A DNA stretch of 64,000 nucleotides from Methylosinus sp. LW4 (GTDB taxonomy: Bacteria > Pseudomonadota > Alphaproteobacteria > Rhizobiales > Beijerinckiaceae), in assembly GCF_000379125.1 (NCBI RefSeq), contig NZ_KB900626.1:1335748-1399747 (forward strand), in the 5' to 3' direction. Of this stretch, positions 47,904 to 56,791 are shown in pieces. Under the pieces are notes generated by a model. That model was not told the DNA's origin. It saw only the letters and a program-made list of their open reading frames with translations, and searched no databases. The number at the start of each line of letters is the position of its first letter. Positions within the stretch are counted from its first letter, which is position 1. Both the position numbers and the translations under genes were made by a program.

Positions 47904-49169
47904 TCAGCGCGCGAGCAGCGCGACCGCGAGGCCGCAGGCGAGCGCGAGCGCGGAAGCGGCCATGACGCGAAAGCCGAGGCCGGCGCCGCCGATCCACCAT
48001 GTCAGCGCCGCCTTGGAGAGCGTGTTGATGGCGACGGCGAGGCCGATCGACGCCGCAGCGATATCGAGCGCGAGCGTCGCGCGATCGAGCCGCGCGACGG
48101 ACAATGTTATGGCGTCGACATCGACGACGCCGGAGATCGCCGCGATAGCCAGCGCGCCGGCCCCGCCCGCCATTCGCGTGGCGAGACGCGCCAGTATCGC
48201 GACGACGGTGAGCAGCGCGCCGAATTGGAGCACCGCGCCGAGATCGAGAGGGTTCTGCGACGCATGGCTCACATCGGTCAAAGAGGCGACGGCGCGGCGC
48301 ATGAAGAAGAGCGCGAAGGCGAGCATGACGGCTCCGCCGGCTGCGAAAGGCGGCGCGAGAACGCCGAGGAGCTCGATGTCGATCAGCGCGACGACGGCCA
48401 GCACGCGCAGCGCCATTGTGGCGTTGGCGAAAAGAGCGCCGGCGGCGAAGAGCGGCGCCGCATCCCGCTGCTCGCGCGAGAGGCGCGCCAATGTCATCGT
48501 CGTCGCGGTGGAGGAGACGAGGCCCCCGGCTATCCCCGTCAGCGCCACGCCGCCGGCGCCGCCGGCCGCCTTCATCGCCACATAGCCGAGGAAGTTGATG
48601 ACCGCGATCAGCACGGTCAGCAGCCAGATCTCATGCGGATTGACCGTCTTCCACGGATCGACGACACGGTCCGGCAGCAGCGGCAGCAGAATGACCGTCA
48701 TGGCGGCGAGCGTCAGGCCGGAGCGCAGCTCCACCCAGCTGAGGCGCCGCAGCCAGCCATGGCTCGCCGATTTCAGCGCCAGCAGCCCCGCCGTGACGAC
48801 GCCCGCCGCGGCCGCGGCCTCGACATCGCCGACGACGGCGAAAGCGCCGAGCGCGAAGGCCAGCATCGCCGCGACGACCGTGGTCGCGCCGAAGGTCTCG
48901 TCATGGACGATCTCGCGATAGCGAAACAGGACGATCGCGCCGGCGAAAGCCATGAAGGCGAGCCCGAGCGAGACGGCGCCGCCAATGCCGGTCTGATTGC
49001 AGATCGCGCCCCAGACAGCGCCGAGCAGCGCGGCCAGCGCATGGGTGCGAAAGCCCGCGGCGCGCTCGCCCTCCTCGTCCTCGCGCGCCTGCCAGCCGCG
49101 CTCGAGGACGATCAAAAGCCCGATCGCCAGCGCCACCGTCAGGCGGCGGAACAATTCGGTCGTCTCCAT
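47904..49169 (-). CDS. MgtC/SapB and DUF4010 membrane protein
   Basis: The 421-residue protein has about twelve membrane helices. The first third contains the MgtC/SapB pattern (VALAIGLLIVLERGWQ, GFRTHALAALLGAVWG), and the rest corresponds to DUF4010, ending in a run of hydrophobic helices. MgtC-like proteins affect magnesium homeostasis or growth under magnesium limitation, but this two-part form is not characterised. It lies downstream of LigD-polymerase with 33 bases between, and upstream of the CBS gene. Confidence 0.85.
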   Translation of the reverse strand: METTELFRRLTVALAIGLLIVLERGWQAREDEEGERAAGFRTHALAALLGAVWGAICNQTGIGGAVSLGLAFMAFAGAIVLFRYREIVHDETFGATTVVAAMLAFALGAFAVVGDVEAAAAAGVVTAGLLALKSASHGWLRRLSWVELRSGLTLAAMTVILLPLLPDRVVDPWKTVNPHEIWLLTVLIAVINFLGYVAMKAAGGAGGVALTGIAGGLVSSTATTMTLARLSREQRDAAPLFAAGALFANATMALRVLAVVALIDIELLGVLAPPFAAGGAVMLAFALFFMRRAVASLTDVSHASQNPLDLGAVLQFGALLTVVAILARLATRMAGGAGALAIAAISGVVDVDAITLSVARLDRATLALDIAAASIGLAVAINTLSKAALTWWIGGAGLGFRVMAASALALACGLAVALLAR

Positions 49170-49202
49170 GCGCCGGCCTTCCCGAATAGCGGAACTTCAC
49201 AA

Positions 49203-50093
49203 TTATACTCGCGCGCCGGCGAACATGCGCAGCGCCGCCGACGAGACGCCTTGTCGCAGATCGAAATAGCCGGCCCAAGGATCGGCGCGCAGCGCGGCGA
49301 GGCGGCGCTCCACCTTGTCGAGGCAATAGAAGTCGGCGCGCTCTATGCGGCCGAGCTCGTCCCAGGAGACGGGCGTCGCCACGGAAGGCGTCTCCCGCGC
49401 GCGCGGCGAGAAAGGCGCCACCGCGCTCGCGCCACGATCATTGCGTCGATAATCGATGTAGATGCGGCCATGGCGCCGCGCCTTGGTCGCCATTGCGGTG
49501 AAGCGCGCCGGATCATCCGCGGCGAGACGGCTGGCGACGCCTCTGGCGAAGGCCGTGAAGGTCGGCCAGTCGAGCGCGTCATCCAGCGGCGCGACGACAT
49601 GCAGCCCCTTGCCGCCGGTTAGCAGCGCGAAGCTCGCGAGCCCCGCCGCCTCCAGCAGCGCGCGGAAATCGCGCGCGGCGCTCTTCACCTCCTCGAAGGA
49701 CACGGACGGATCGGGATCGAGATCGAAGACGAGACGATCGGGACGCTCCAGCGCATCGAAGCGCACGCCCCAGATATGCAGCTCCAGCGCATCCATCTGC
49801 GCCGCGCCTTCCAGGCCAGAGAGATCGTCGAGGAAGAGAAACTCTTCCCGTTCGCCGTCGCTCCCGACGATGGGCGCAGCCATGAGGCCCTTGGGCAGGC
49901 CGCGTCGATGATGACGCTGGAAGAAGCAGCCATGCGCGGCGCCATTTGGACAGCGCAGCAGCGACAGCGGCCGCCCGGCGATATGCGGCAGAGCGAAAGG
50001 CGCGACGCGGCGCCAATAGTCGACCAGCCTCTGCTTGGTGACATGCAGCGCCGCCGGATAGAGCGGCTTGTCCGGGTTGGTGAGGCGGATCAT
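49203..50093 (-). CDS. ligD: LigD polymerase/primase domain protein
   Basis: This 296-residue protein is the archaeo-eukaryotic-primase-type polymerase of bacterial non-homologous end joining, which fills gaps at DNA breaks, often adding ribonucleotides. The start IRLTNPDKPLYP matches the beginning of the POL domain in full-length LigD. The catalytic pair lies in LVFDLDPDP near residue 121, and GGKGLHVVAPL near 158 is the nucleotide-binding loop. It overlaps the ligase gene by 4 bases (ATGA). In many proteobacteria both lie in one polypeptide, so this is a split form. Confidence 0.93.
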   Translation of the reverse strand: MIRLTNPDKPLYPAALHVTKQRLVDYWRRVAPFALPHIAGRPLSLLRCPNGAAHGCFFQRHHRRGLPKGLMAAPIVGSDGEREEFLFLDDLSGLEGAAQMDALELHIWGVRFDALERPDRLVFDLDPDPSVSFEEVKSAARDFRALLEAAGLASFALLTGGKGLHVVAPLDDALDWPTFTAFARGVASRLAADDPARFTAMATKARRHGRIYIDYRRNDRGASAVAPFSPRARETPSVATPVSWDELGRIERADFYCLDKVERRLAALRADPWAGYFDLRQGVSSAALRMFAGARV

Positions 50094-51841
50094 CGCCGGC
50101 CTCGCTTTTGCTCGCGAGGCATTGTGGTAAAGGCTCCCTCGTCCTGAGGAGCGGCCGCAGGCCGCGTCTCGAAGGACGGGGGAGCCGTCATGCGCTGGCT
50201 GCTGGATCTCGCCCTCGTGCTTCGAGACGGTCGCTTCGCGACCTCCTCAGCATGAGGGCGAGGATTGCAGGGCATTGGAGAACTCACCTCACTCGCCGGC
50301 TTGTCCTCGCGCAGGCCGATGAATGTCGGATGGCGCAGCAGCCCCTCCTTGGTGCGTTCCGTGTAATCGATCTCGACGACGAGCCGCGGCGCCACATAGC
50401 GCGCATGACGCGCGATCTCCGCCGGCACGGCGGCGAAAGGCGAGGTCTTGCGCGCATGCGCCCGCAGAGCGACGCCGATCTGCGCGAGATCGCGATCGGC
50501 AAAGCCGGCGCCGACGCGGCCGCGATAGCGAAATTCTCCATCGACGAATTCGCCGAGCAGCAGAGAGGCGAAGTCCCGGCCCTTCTTCGTCGAAGGACGA
50601 TAGCCACCGACGACGAACTCGTCGCGGCCGAGGCATTTGACCTTTATCCAAGCGCGCGTGCGCCGCGAGAGATAGGGGCGATCGACGCGCTTGGAGACGA
50701 CGCCCTCGAGCCCCATGCGTCGGCATTCGGCGAGAAAGCGCGCGCCGGCGCCGATCACATGGCCGCTGTAGCGTATCGCCGCCGGCGGCTCGGCGAGCAG
50801 CGCGGCGAGACGATTCTTGCGCTCGAGCAACGGCGCATTGGAAACATTCTCGCCATCGAGCTCCAGCAGATCGAAGGCGTAGAAGACGAGCGCGCGCGGA
50901 CGCGCCTCCAGCGTCTTCTGCAGCAGGCCGAAATCGCTGCGGCCATTCTCCTCCAGCGCGACGATCTCGCCATCGATGAGCGCGCTTCTCATCGGCAATT
51001 GCGCGGCGGCTTCCGCTATGCCGGGGAATTTCGCGGTCCAATCGAGGCCGGAGCGCGTGTAGACGCGGCACTTGCCGCCCGCCGTCGCGACGAGCGCGCG
51101 ATAGCCGTCGAATTTGATCTCGTGCAGCCAGTCCTCGCCGGCGGGCGGCTCGGCGGCCTGCGTCGCGAGCTGCGGCGGACGGAATTTCGGCAAGCGCGGC
51201 GCGTGGGTCTCTCCATCGGCGATCTCGGCGAAGCTGCGGCCCGTCGTGACGCTGCGCGTCCATTCGCGCGCCGGATCGAGATCGGCGTCGGCCTGACCAT
51301 CCTTCATTTTGACGAGCAGCCAATTTTCTTTGGGCTCTTTCGTGCGGCGCGGCATGCGCACCAGTGCGAAGCCGCCTTTCAGCCGCTCGCCTTCCAGCGT
51401 GAACTCGAGCTGTCCGTCGTCGAGGCCGCGATGCGGATCGCCCTTCGGCGTCCAGCGTCCGCGATCCCACAGCATCACCTCGCCGCCGCCATATTGGCCT
51501 TTGGGGATGGTTCCCTCGAAGCTCCCATAATCGAGCGGATGATCCTCCGTGCGCACGGCGAGACGCTTCTCGTTCGGGTCGAGGCTAGGGCCGCGCGTGA
51601 CCGCCCAGCTCTTCAGCACGCCGTCCAGCTCGAGGCGCAGATCGAAATGCAGACGACGCGCGCGATGCTTCTGCACGACATAGGCGCCCTGCCCTTGCGC
51701 CCGCGCGGCGCCGCGCGGCTCGGCGGTGCGACGAAAATCCCGCTTGGCGCGATAGGCGGCTAGGCTTTCGTCCTTCGCCGCGAGCGGCCGCGCGCGGGGA
51801 GAAGCGGGATGAGCCGATGATGAGCGCGCCGATCGACCCAA
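50090..51841 (-). CDS. ligD: LigD 3'-phosphoesterase and ATP-dependent DNA ligase
   Basis: The 583-residue protein carries the LigD phosphoesterase domain (about 40-190; HRARRLHFDLRLE) and an ATP-dependent ligase domain whose nucleophile is K243 in EIKFDGYR. The OB-fold follows to about 515. It seals ends held by Ku. A TTG start at 51841 is supported by AAAGGAG nine bases upstream and lies 19 bases after the Ku stop. The last 61 residues are unrelated to LigD; about residues 528-569 are encoded by a palindromic repeat pair (50137-50261). The stop overlaps the polymerase start. Confidence 0.92.
   Translation of the reverse strand: MGRSARSSSAHPASPRARPLAAKDESLAAYRAKRDFRRTAEPRGAARAQGQGAYVVQKHRARRLHFDLRLELDGVLKSWAVTRGPSLDPNEKRLAVRTEDHPLDYGSFEGTIPKGQYGGGEVMLWDRGRWTPKGDPHRGLDDGQLEFTLEGERLKGGFALVRMPRRTKEPKENWLLVKMKDGQADADLDPAREWTRSVTTGRSFAEIADGETHAPRLPKFRPPQLATQAAEPPAGEDWLHEIKFDGYRALVATAGGKCRVYTRSGLDWTAKFPGIAEAAAQLPMRSALIDGEIVALEENGRSDFGLLQKTLEARPRALVFYAFDLLELDGENVSNAPLLERKNRLAALLAEPPAAIRYSGHVIGAGARFLAECRRMGLEGVVSKRVDRPYLSRRTRAWIKVKCLGRDEFVVGGYRPSTKKGRDFASLLLGEFVDGEFRYRGRVGAGFADRDLAQIGVALRAHARKTSPFAAVPAEIARHARYVAPRLVVEIDYTERTKEGLLRHPTFIGLREDKPASEVSSPMPCNPRPHAEEVAKRPSRSTRARSSSQRMTAPPSFETRPAAAPQDEGAFTTMPREQKRGRR
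50137..50261. repeat. Inverted pair of palindromic repeats inside the ligase gene
   Basis: The copies at 50137-50182 (starting CCCTCGTCCTGAGGAGC and containing TCTCGAAGGACG) and 50210-50261 (reverse, containing GCTTCGAGACGG and CCTCAGCATGAGGGCG) form an inverted pair. This REP type differs from that around serS. It is read in frame as the ligase C-terminus. Confidence 0.8.
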
Positions 51842-51860
51842 ATTTGCGCTCCTTTCGCGC

Positions 51861-52763
51861 TCACGCGCGCTTCTTGACCGCTCCCGTCTTCGCTGCGGTC
51901 TTGGCCGCCGCCGGCTTTGCGCGGCTCGCTTTCTTCGCCGGCTCGGCGGCGCGGGCCTTTTGCGCCGGCCGCGCCGCGCTCTCGCCGACGCTGCGCTTCA
52001 ACGCCTCGATGAGATCGATCACCTTGCCGGGACCGCGACGCTCCTCCTCGCCCGTGGTGACGATCGCCTGTCCCTCGCGCTTGCGCTCGACGAGATCGCG
52101 CAGCGCCTCGGCGTAGGAATCCTTGAACGCTTTCGGGTCGAAAGGCGCGCTCTTGCGCTCGATCAGCTCGGACGCCAACGCCACCATCTCGGCGTCGCTC
52201 TCGCCTTCGCCGATCTCGGCGAAATAAGGCTCGTAGGCGCGCAGCTCATTGGCGTAGCGCAAGGTCTCGACGAGCAGGCCCTTGCCGAGCGGCGTCACCG
52301 CGACGATGCTCTCGCGCCCGCGCATGGTGAGCCGGCCGATGCCGATCTTGCCGGCGCGGCGCAGCGCCTCGCGGATCACCGCATAGCCTTCGGTCGAGAC
52401 GTCGCCTTCCGGCGCGAGATAATAGGGCCGATCGAAGTAACGCGGATCGATCTCCTCGCGCCCGACGAATTGCACCAGCTCGATGGCCTTGCCGCTGTCG
52501 AGCTTGATCTCGTCCAACTCGTCCGGCTCCAGCACGACATAAGAATCGTCGCCGATCTCGAAGCCTTTGACGATATCGGCCGAGTCAATTGGGCCGACGC
52601 CGGGCACGACCTTCTCGTAGCGCACGCGCTTGCCCGATGGCTTATGGATCTGATGCAGCGTCGTCGCCTGGGCGCTCGATGTCGCCGCATAGAGCTCGAC
52701 GCCGATGGAGACGAGCGAAAGCCGCAGATAGCCTTGCCAATAAGCGCGCGCGCGTGGAGCCAT
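51861..52763 (-). CDS. ku: Non-homologous end-joining protein Ku
   Basis: Ku binds double-strand ends and recruits LigD. The 300-residue product begins MAPRARAYWQGYLRLSLVSIGVELY, the standard start of bacterial Ku, so the ATG at 52763 is preferred over upstream starts. The ring-forming Ku core extends to about residue 255, including KPSGKRVRYEKVVPG and the family segment VSTEGYAVIREALRR. A basic Lys/Ala-rich tail of about 45 residues follows, which in other species aids DNA binding and LigD recruitment. It lies 19 bases upstream of the ligase and 28 bases after YihY. Confidence 0.97.
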   Translation of the reverse strand: MAPRARAYWQGYLRLSLVSIGVELYAATSSAQATTLHQIHKPSGKRVRYEKVVPGVGPIDSADIVKGFEIGDDSYVVLEPDELDEIKLDSGKAIELVQFVGREEIDPRYFDRPYYLAPEGDVSTEGYAVIREALRRAGKIGIGRLTMRGRESIVAVTPLGKGLLVETLRYANELRAYEPYFAEIGEGESDAEMVALASELIERKSAPFDPKAFKDSYAEALRDLVERKREGQAIVTTGEEERRGPGKVIDLIEALKRSVGESAARPAQKARAAEPAKKASRAKPAAAKTAAKTGAVKKRA

Positions 52764-52791
52764 GAGGTCGGACCCTTTGCTGTTCGCGCTC

Positions 52792-53691
52792 TCATCTAGC
52801 GCCACGGCGCGCGCGGACGATGGCGGCGTTGAGCTCGCCGCCATAGATGAAGATGACTCCCGAGAAATAGAGGAAGACGAGCGCGATCATCGCCGAGGCG
52901 AGGCCAGCGTAGGTCAGCGCATAGCGCTCCGAGAAGGCCGCGAGATAGCGGCCGAAAGCAGCGCCTGCGACGAGCCACAGCAGCAGCGTCGCCAGCACGC
53001 CGGGAAGCATGTCCGCAAAGCGCCGACGCCCCGCCGGCAGCCAGGCGTGAATCGCGAAAAGCGTGAGCGCCAGAATGAGCGTCGCGACGCCATAGCGCGC
53101 CAGAGTGACCATCTGCTCGAAGGGCGCGAACCAATCGAGATAGCGCGCTGCGGCGTCGGTGATGAGCGGTCCGAGCACGACGAGAACGGAAAGCGCCAGC
53201 AGAGCCGCCGCGCTGCCGACAACATAGACGATCGATTCGAGCCGCAGCAGCCACCAGCTGCGCGTCTCCAGCGCCTCATAGGCGCGGTTGAGCCCGATGC
53301 GCAGGCTCTCCAGGCCGCTGGAGGCGAAATAGACGGCGAAGAGCGCGCCGAAGGTGAGATTGCCGCCCTGCGGCTCCGTCGCGACGCGCTTGATCTCTCG
53401 CGCGATCGGCGCCGCGACCTCCTGCGGCCAGGCGTCGAGCAGCAGCCGCCCCGCCTCGTCGGCGAGGCTCTTGGAGCCCATGAGGCCGGCGAAGGCCGTC
53501 ACCACGATGAGGAAGGGAAACAGCGACATCAAGGTCGAGAGCGCGATATGACTCGCAATGGCGAAGCCGTCGCGCTCGACGAAATGCAGGAAGGCGTCGA
53601 GCGGAACGCGCAGCAGCGCGGGCAGGCGCGCCGCCCAAGGGGCGAGCGGCCCGAGGGCGCGCTGGAAAACGGCTTTCTCGACATCGTCCAA
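52792..53691 (-). CDS. YihY/virulence factor BrkB family membrane protein
   Basis: The 299-residue protein has the YihY pattern: an N-terminal helix, then DGFAIASHIALSTLMSLFPFLIVVTAFAG and about six membrane helices, with LTYAGLASAMIALVFLYFSGVIFIYGGELNA near the C-terminus. The family was once mislabelled ribonuclease BN and its role is unknown. No ATG lies at the beginning of the conserved part; a TTG at 53691 preceded by GGGGAG fits best. The open frame continues far upstream but overlaps other genes and is not real. It is first in the Ku/LigD run. Confidence 0.85.
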   Translation of the reverse strand: MDDVEKAVFQRALGPLAPWAARLPALLRVPLDAFLHFVERDGFAIASHIALSTLMSLFPFLIVVTAFAGLMGSKSLADEAGRLLLDAWPQEVAAPIAREIKRVATEPQGGNLTFGALFAVYFASSGLESLRIGLNRAYEALETRSWWLLRLESIVYVVGSAAALLALSVLVVLGPLITDAAARYLDWFAPFEQMVTLARYGVATLILALTLFAIHAWLPAGRRRFADMLPGVLATLLLWLVAGAAFGRYLAAFSERYALTYAGLASAMIALVFLYFSGVIFIYGGELNAAIVRARRGAR

Positions 53692-53828
53692 GGCGCCGGC
53701 TCCCCGCGCTGACCGCGCGAGGGAATATAGCGCCGCGCGGTCCGCGAGGCGGCAACTTTCGCCGCCGCGGCACGTTGACGATGGGAAGCGGCGGCGACGC
53801 TCCCGCGCCGCCGCCGCCGCCAGCTCGC

Positions 53829-54005
53829 TCAGACGCCGCGCCGCAGCACGCCGCCGACGAGGGCGACGATGAAGAGCACGATCGCCACCCAGAACAATAT
53901 GCGCGCGGCGTCGATCGCCGTGCCGGCGACGCCGCCGAAGCCGAAGAAGGCCGCGATCAGCGCGACCACCAGAAAGACGACGGCCCAACGCAGAAGATCG
54001 CTCAT
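53829..54005 (-). CDS. DUF1328 small membrane protein
   Basis: The 58-residue product [25 protein letters not shown] ... LRRGV has two membrane helices separated by a short GTAIDAAR loop, the DUF1328 pattern. GGGAGAAAGAG precedes the ATG at 54005. The function is unknown; these proteins often occur next to stress genes. It is divergent from nuoD, with 77 bases between, and upstream of YihY by 137 bases. It is not part of a longer reading frame. Confidence 0.9.
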   Translation of the reverse strand: MSDLLRWAVVFLVVALIAAFFGFGGVAGTAIDAARILFWVAIVLFIVALVGGVLRRGV

Positions 54006-54082
54006 CTCTTTCTCCCGAAACCGAGGATGATGGGTGATAACGCTGCCGCGCCGATCCGGTTTCCCGCCGAAAGGAGGCGCAG

Positions 54083-55303
54083 ATGAGTCTCGGACAGAGA
54101 ACGCAGCCCCGCCCCCGGCCCGGTGAGGAGCGCAGCTTCACCCTGAATTTCGGCCCCGTGCATCCGGCCGCGCATGGCGTGCTGCGGCTGGTGCTGGAGC
54201 TCGACGGCGAGGTCGTCGTCCACGCCGATCCGCATATCGGCTTTCTGCATCGCGGCACCGAGAAGCTGATCGAGGACAAGACCTATCTGCAGGCGCTGCC
54301 CTATTTCGACCGCCTCGATTATGTCGCGCCGATCAATCAGGAGCACGCCTTCTGCCTCGCCGCCGAGCGCCTGCTCGGCCTCGTCCCTCCGCGGCGTGCG
54401 CAGCTCATCCGCGTGCTCTATTGCGAGATCGGACGGCTGCTCTCGCATCTCCTCAACATCACCAGCTGGGCCTCCGATTGCGGCGCGCTGACGCCCAATC
54501 TCTGGGGCTTCGAGGAGCGCGAGAAGCTGATGGTCTTCTACGAGCGCGCGTCCGGCGCGCGCATGCACGCCAATTATTTCCGCTTCGGCGGCGTGCATCA
54601 GGATTTGCCGGCGGCGCTGATCGACGACATAGAGGCCTTTTGCGATCCCTTTCTCGCGACCTGCGACGATCTCGAAGGATTGCTCACCGACAATCGCATC
54701 TTCAAGGAGCGCAATGTCGATATCGGCGCCGTGACGCTCGAGCAGGCCTGGGGCCTCGGCTTTTCCGGCGTATTCCTGCGCGCTTGTGGCGCGCCATGGG
54801 ATTTGCGCAAGGCGCAGCCCTATGAATGCTACGAGGAGATGGATTTCGACATTCCGGTCGGACGCCATGGCGATTGCTACGATCGCTATTGCGTGCGCAT
54901 GGAGGAGATGCGCCAATCGATCCGCATCATGCGGCAATGCGTCCAGAAGCTGCGCGCCGCGGACGGACAGGGCGCCGTCGCCGTCCTCGACGGCAAGATC
55001 ACGCCGCCGCGGCGCGAGGCGATGAAACGCTCGATGGAGGCGACGATCGAGCAGTTCAAGCTCTACAGCGAGGGAATCCACGTGCCCGCCGGCGAGGTCT
55101 ATGCGGCGGTGGAGGCGCCCAAAGGCGAGTTCGGCGTCTATCTCGTCTCCCATGGGCTCAACAAGCCCTATCGCTGCAAGCTGCGCCCGCCCTCCTTCGC
55201 CCATCTCGCGGCGACCGACCGGCTCTCGACCGGCCATATGCTGGCCGATGTCGCCGCCATCGTCGGCTCGCTGGACATTGTCTTCGGGGAAATCGACCGC
55301 TGA
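54083..55303 (+). CDS. nuoD: NADH-quinone oxidoreductase subunit D, isolated copy
   Basis: The 406-residue product is the 49-kDa subunit of respiratory complex I, which shapes the quinone-binding site. Conserved segments are [31 protein letters not shown], the [11 protein letters not shown] helix, [23 protein letters not shown] and the C-terminal end VFGEIDR. All expected positions are filled, so it should be active. AAGGAGG precedes the ATG. No other nuo subunit gene is near, while alphaproteobacteria usually keep nuoA-N together, so this is probably an extra copy. phhB follows after 14 bases. Confidence 0.93.
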   Translation: MSLGQRTQPRPRPGEERSFTLNFGPVHPAAHGVLRLVLELDGEVVVHADPHIGFLHRGTEKLIEDKTYLQALPYFDRLDYVAPINQEHAFCLAAERLLGLVPPRRAQLIRVLYCEIGRLLSHLLNITSWASDCGALTPNLWGFEEREKLMVFYERASGARMHANYFRFGGVHQDLPAALIDDIEAFCDPFLATCDDLEGLLTDNRIFKERNVDIGAVTLEQAWGLGFSGVFLRACGAPWDLRKAQPYECYEEMDFDIPVGRHGDCYDRYCVRMEEMRQSIRIMRQCVQKLRAADGQGAVAVLDGKITPPRREAMKRSMEATIEQFKLYSEGIHVPAGEVYAAVEAPKGEFGVYLVSHGLNKPYRCKLRPPSFAHLAATDRLSTGHMLADVAAIVGSLDIVFGEIDR

Positions 55304-55317
55304 CAAGGAGGATGAAA

Positions 55318-55698
55318 ATGCCGACCCTCGCAGAAAAGACGTCCCTCGCAGAAAAGAGCTGCACGCCCTGCCGCGGCGGCGTTCCGCCGCTCGGGCGCGC
55401 CGAGGCCGAGGCGCTGCTCGCCGCAGCGCCGGACTGGACGCTGATGGACGAGGCGCGCCGCATCGAGCGCGGCTTTCGCTTCGGCAATTTCCGCGAGGCG
55501 GCCGAATTCGTGCGCCAGATCGGCGAATTGGCCGAGGCCGAAGGCCACCACCCGGACATCGCCTTCGGCTGGGGCTATGCGACGATCTCGCTGCAGACGA
55601 AGAAGATCGGCGGCCTGCACGAGAACGACGTCATCATGGCGACGAAGATCGACCGCATCTTCTCGCGCCGGCAAGGACTGCCCGCCGGCCGCATGTGA
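55318..55698 (+). CDS. phhB: Pterin-4a-carbinolamine dehydratase
   Basis: This enzyme regenerates the pterin cofactor of aromatic amino-acid hydroxylases. The 126-residue product has the family's helical N-part and the catalytic pattern EGHHPDIAFGWGYATISLQTKK near residues 85-105, with the two active-site histidines. Two overlapping ATGs lie close together; I chose 55318 because AAGGAGG then has a usable distance, whereas the ATG at 55312 touches it. The N-terminal 20 residues contain two cysteines and are variable. It forms a pair with nuoD. No phenylalanine hydroxylase gene is seen here. Confidence 0.9.
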   Translation: MPTLAEKTSLAEKSCTPCRGGVPPLGRAEAEALLAAAPDWTLMDEARRIERGFRFGNFREAAEFVRQIGELAEAEGHHPDIAFGWGYATISLQTKKIGGLHENDVIMATKIDRIFSRRQGLPAGRM

Positions 55699-55751
55699 GC
55701 GCCGCCCCCGCCTTTTCAAACGCCCCGCGCTCTTGTAGATATCGAGGCGAA

Positions 55752-55828
<77 letters not shown>

Positions 55829-55860
55829 TGCGCGTCTCCCCCTCGCGGGGAAGCAAAAGC

Positions 55861-56628
55861 TCAAAGGCCCTTTTTTTCTGCGAAAGTCTTCGCCATCGCG
55901 CGAAAGCGTTCGAGGTTGTGAGGAATGTATTCCTGCGTATAAAATTCGCGCATATGGCGCTGCAGCTCGGGATTGTCGTGAACGCGCATGAGTATCCACG
56001 CGTAAAAAAGCTCTTTTTCATCACGGTCGGCGTGAGGCCGGAATGCGGACAAATGATCGATGACCAGATTGGCCTCGCCCACGATTTCATGGGCGCGACG
56101 ATCGCCGATCCAAATTTCTTCGTGCAGAAAGCTCTCCCACCGAACGTCGGGCTGCTTCTTAAACAGGCGCACTTGGTGCTCGGTCGTGCTCTTGGCCATG
56201 CCGCGCAATGTCTCCGGCTCGTAATCGGCCGGAACGTCGCCGATCAGATTGTGACGAAGAATCTTGGCGGCGGTGGCGGCTTCCGGCGCCGATTCGAATG
56301 AGATCACATCGGCGTCGAGCGGAGCGAGAAGCTCATCCGCGTCGATATGGAGCACCCAAGGACGGGTCGTGGCCTCCGTCACCCGGTTGCGCGCATGGGC
56401 GAAGCCGTTGTCGAATAAATCGCTCCTGGGCTGAACGAGGACCTGCGCCCTGTCGCCATAGATATCGCGAACGATGTCGATCGTACGATCGGTCGACCCC
56501 ATGTCGAGAACATGAATTCGCTGAAAATACGGCGCGAGCCTCAACAAGCACTTTTCCAGGAAAAGCTCCTCATTGAAGACAATCAAGCAGACATCGATTT
56601 CTCCCAAATTGACTGCGGTTCTGACCAT
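55861..56628 (-). CDS. Glycosyltransferase family 2 protein
   Basis: The 255-residue product has a GT-A fold start: EIDVCLIVFNEELFLEKCLLRL, then HVLDMGSTDRTIDIV, and the nucleotide-sugar metal site HIDADE near residue 95. It should transfer a sugar onto a growing glycan at the inner face of the membrane. The rest, including LHEEIWIGDRRAHEIVGEANL, resembles the family that adds sugars to lipid-linked or protein acceptors. It lies downstream of the triple glycosyltransferase cluster, so it probably serves the same surface glycan. Confidence 0.88.
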   Translation of the reverse strand: MVRTAVNLGEIDVCLIVFNEELFLEKCLLRLAPYFQRIHVLDMGSTDRTIDIVRDIYGDRAQVLVQPRSDLFDNGFAHARNRVTEATTRPWVLHIDADELLAPLDADVISFESAPEAATAAKILRHNLIGDVPADYEPETLRGMAKSTTEHQVRLFKKQPDVRWESFLHEEIWIGDRRAHEIVGEANLVIDHLSAFRPHADRDEKELFYAWILMRVHDNPELQRHMREFYTQEYIPHNLERFRAMAKTFAEKKGL

Positions 56629-56791
56629 CTACCGAATGTCCTTCGTCCACTTGGGGAGGAACGCTCGCCACTGGAGCGGCTGCATCTATTGGCGCCTGAA
56701 TATCACGGCGCAAACGCGCTGAGAAGAGAACCCTCTCGGCGATGAGACTTCATAAAGGAGCCGGCAGCTTGCTGCGATGCAGCGAAAGACC

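Noticed and set aside
50090..50093. LigD split as a frameshift error
   Set aside because: The ligase ends with a proper stop overlapping a proper ATG, and the polymerase domain is complete, so two real genes fit better; read data would settle it.
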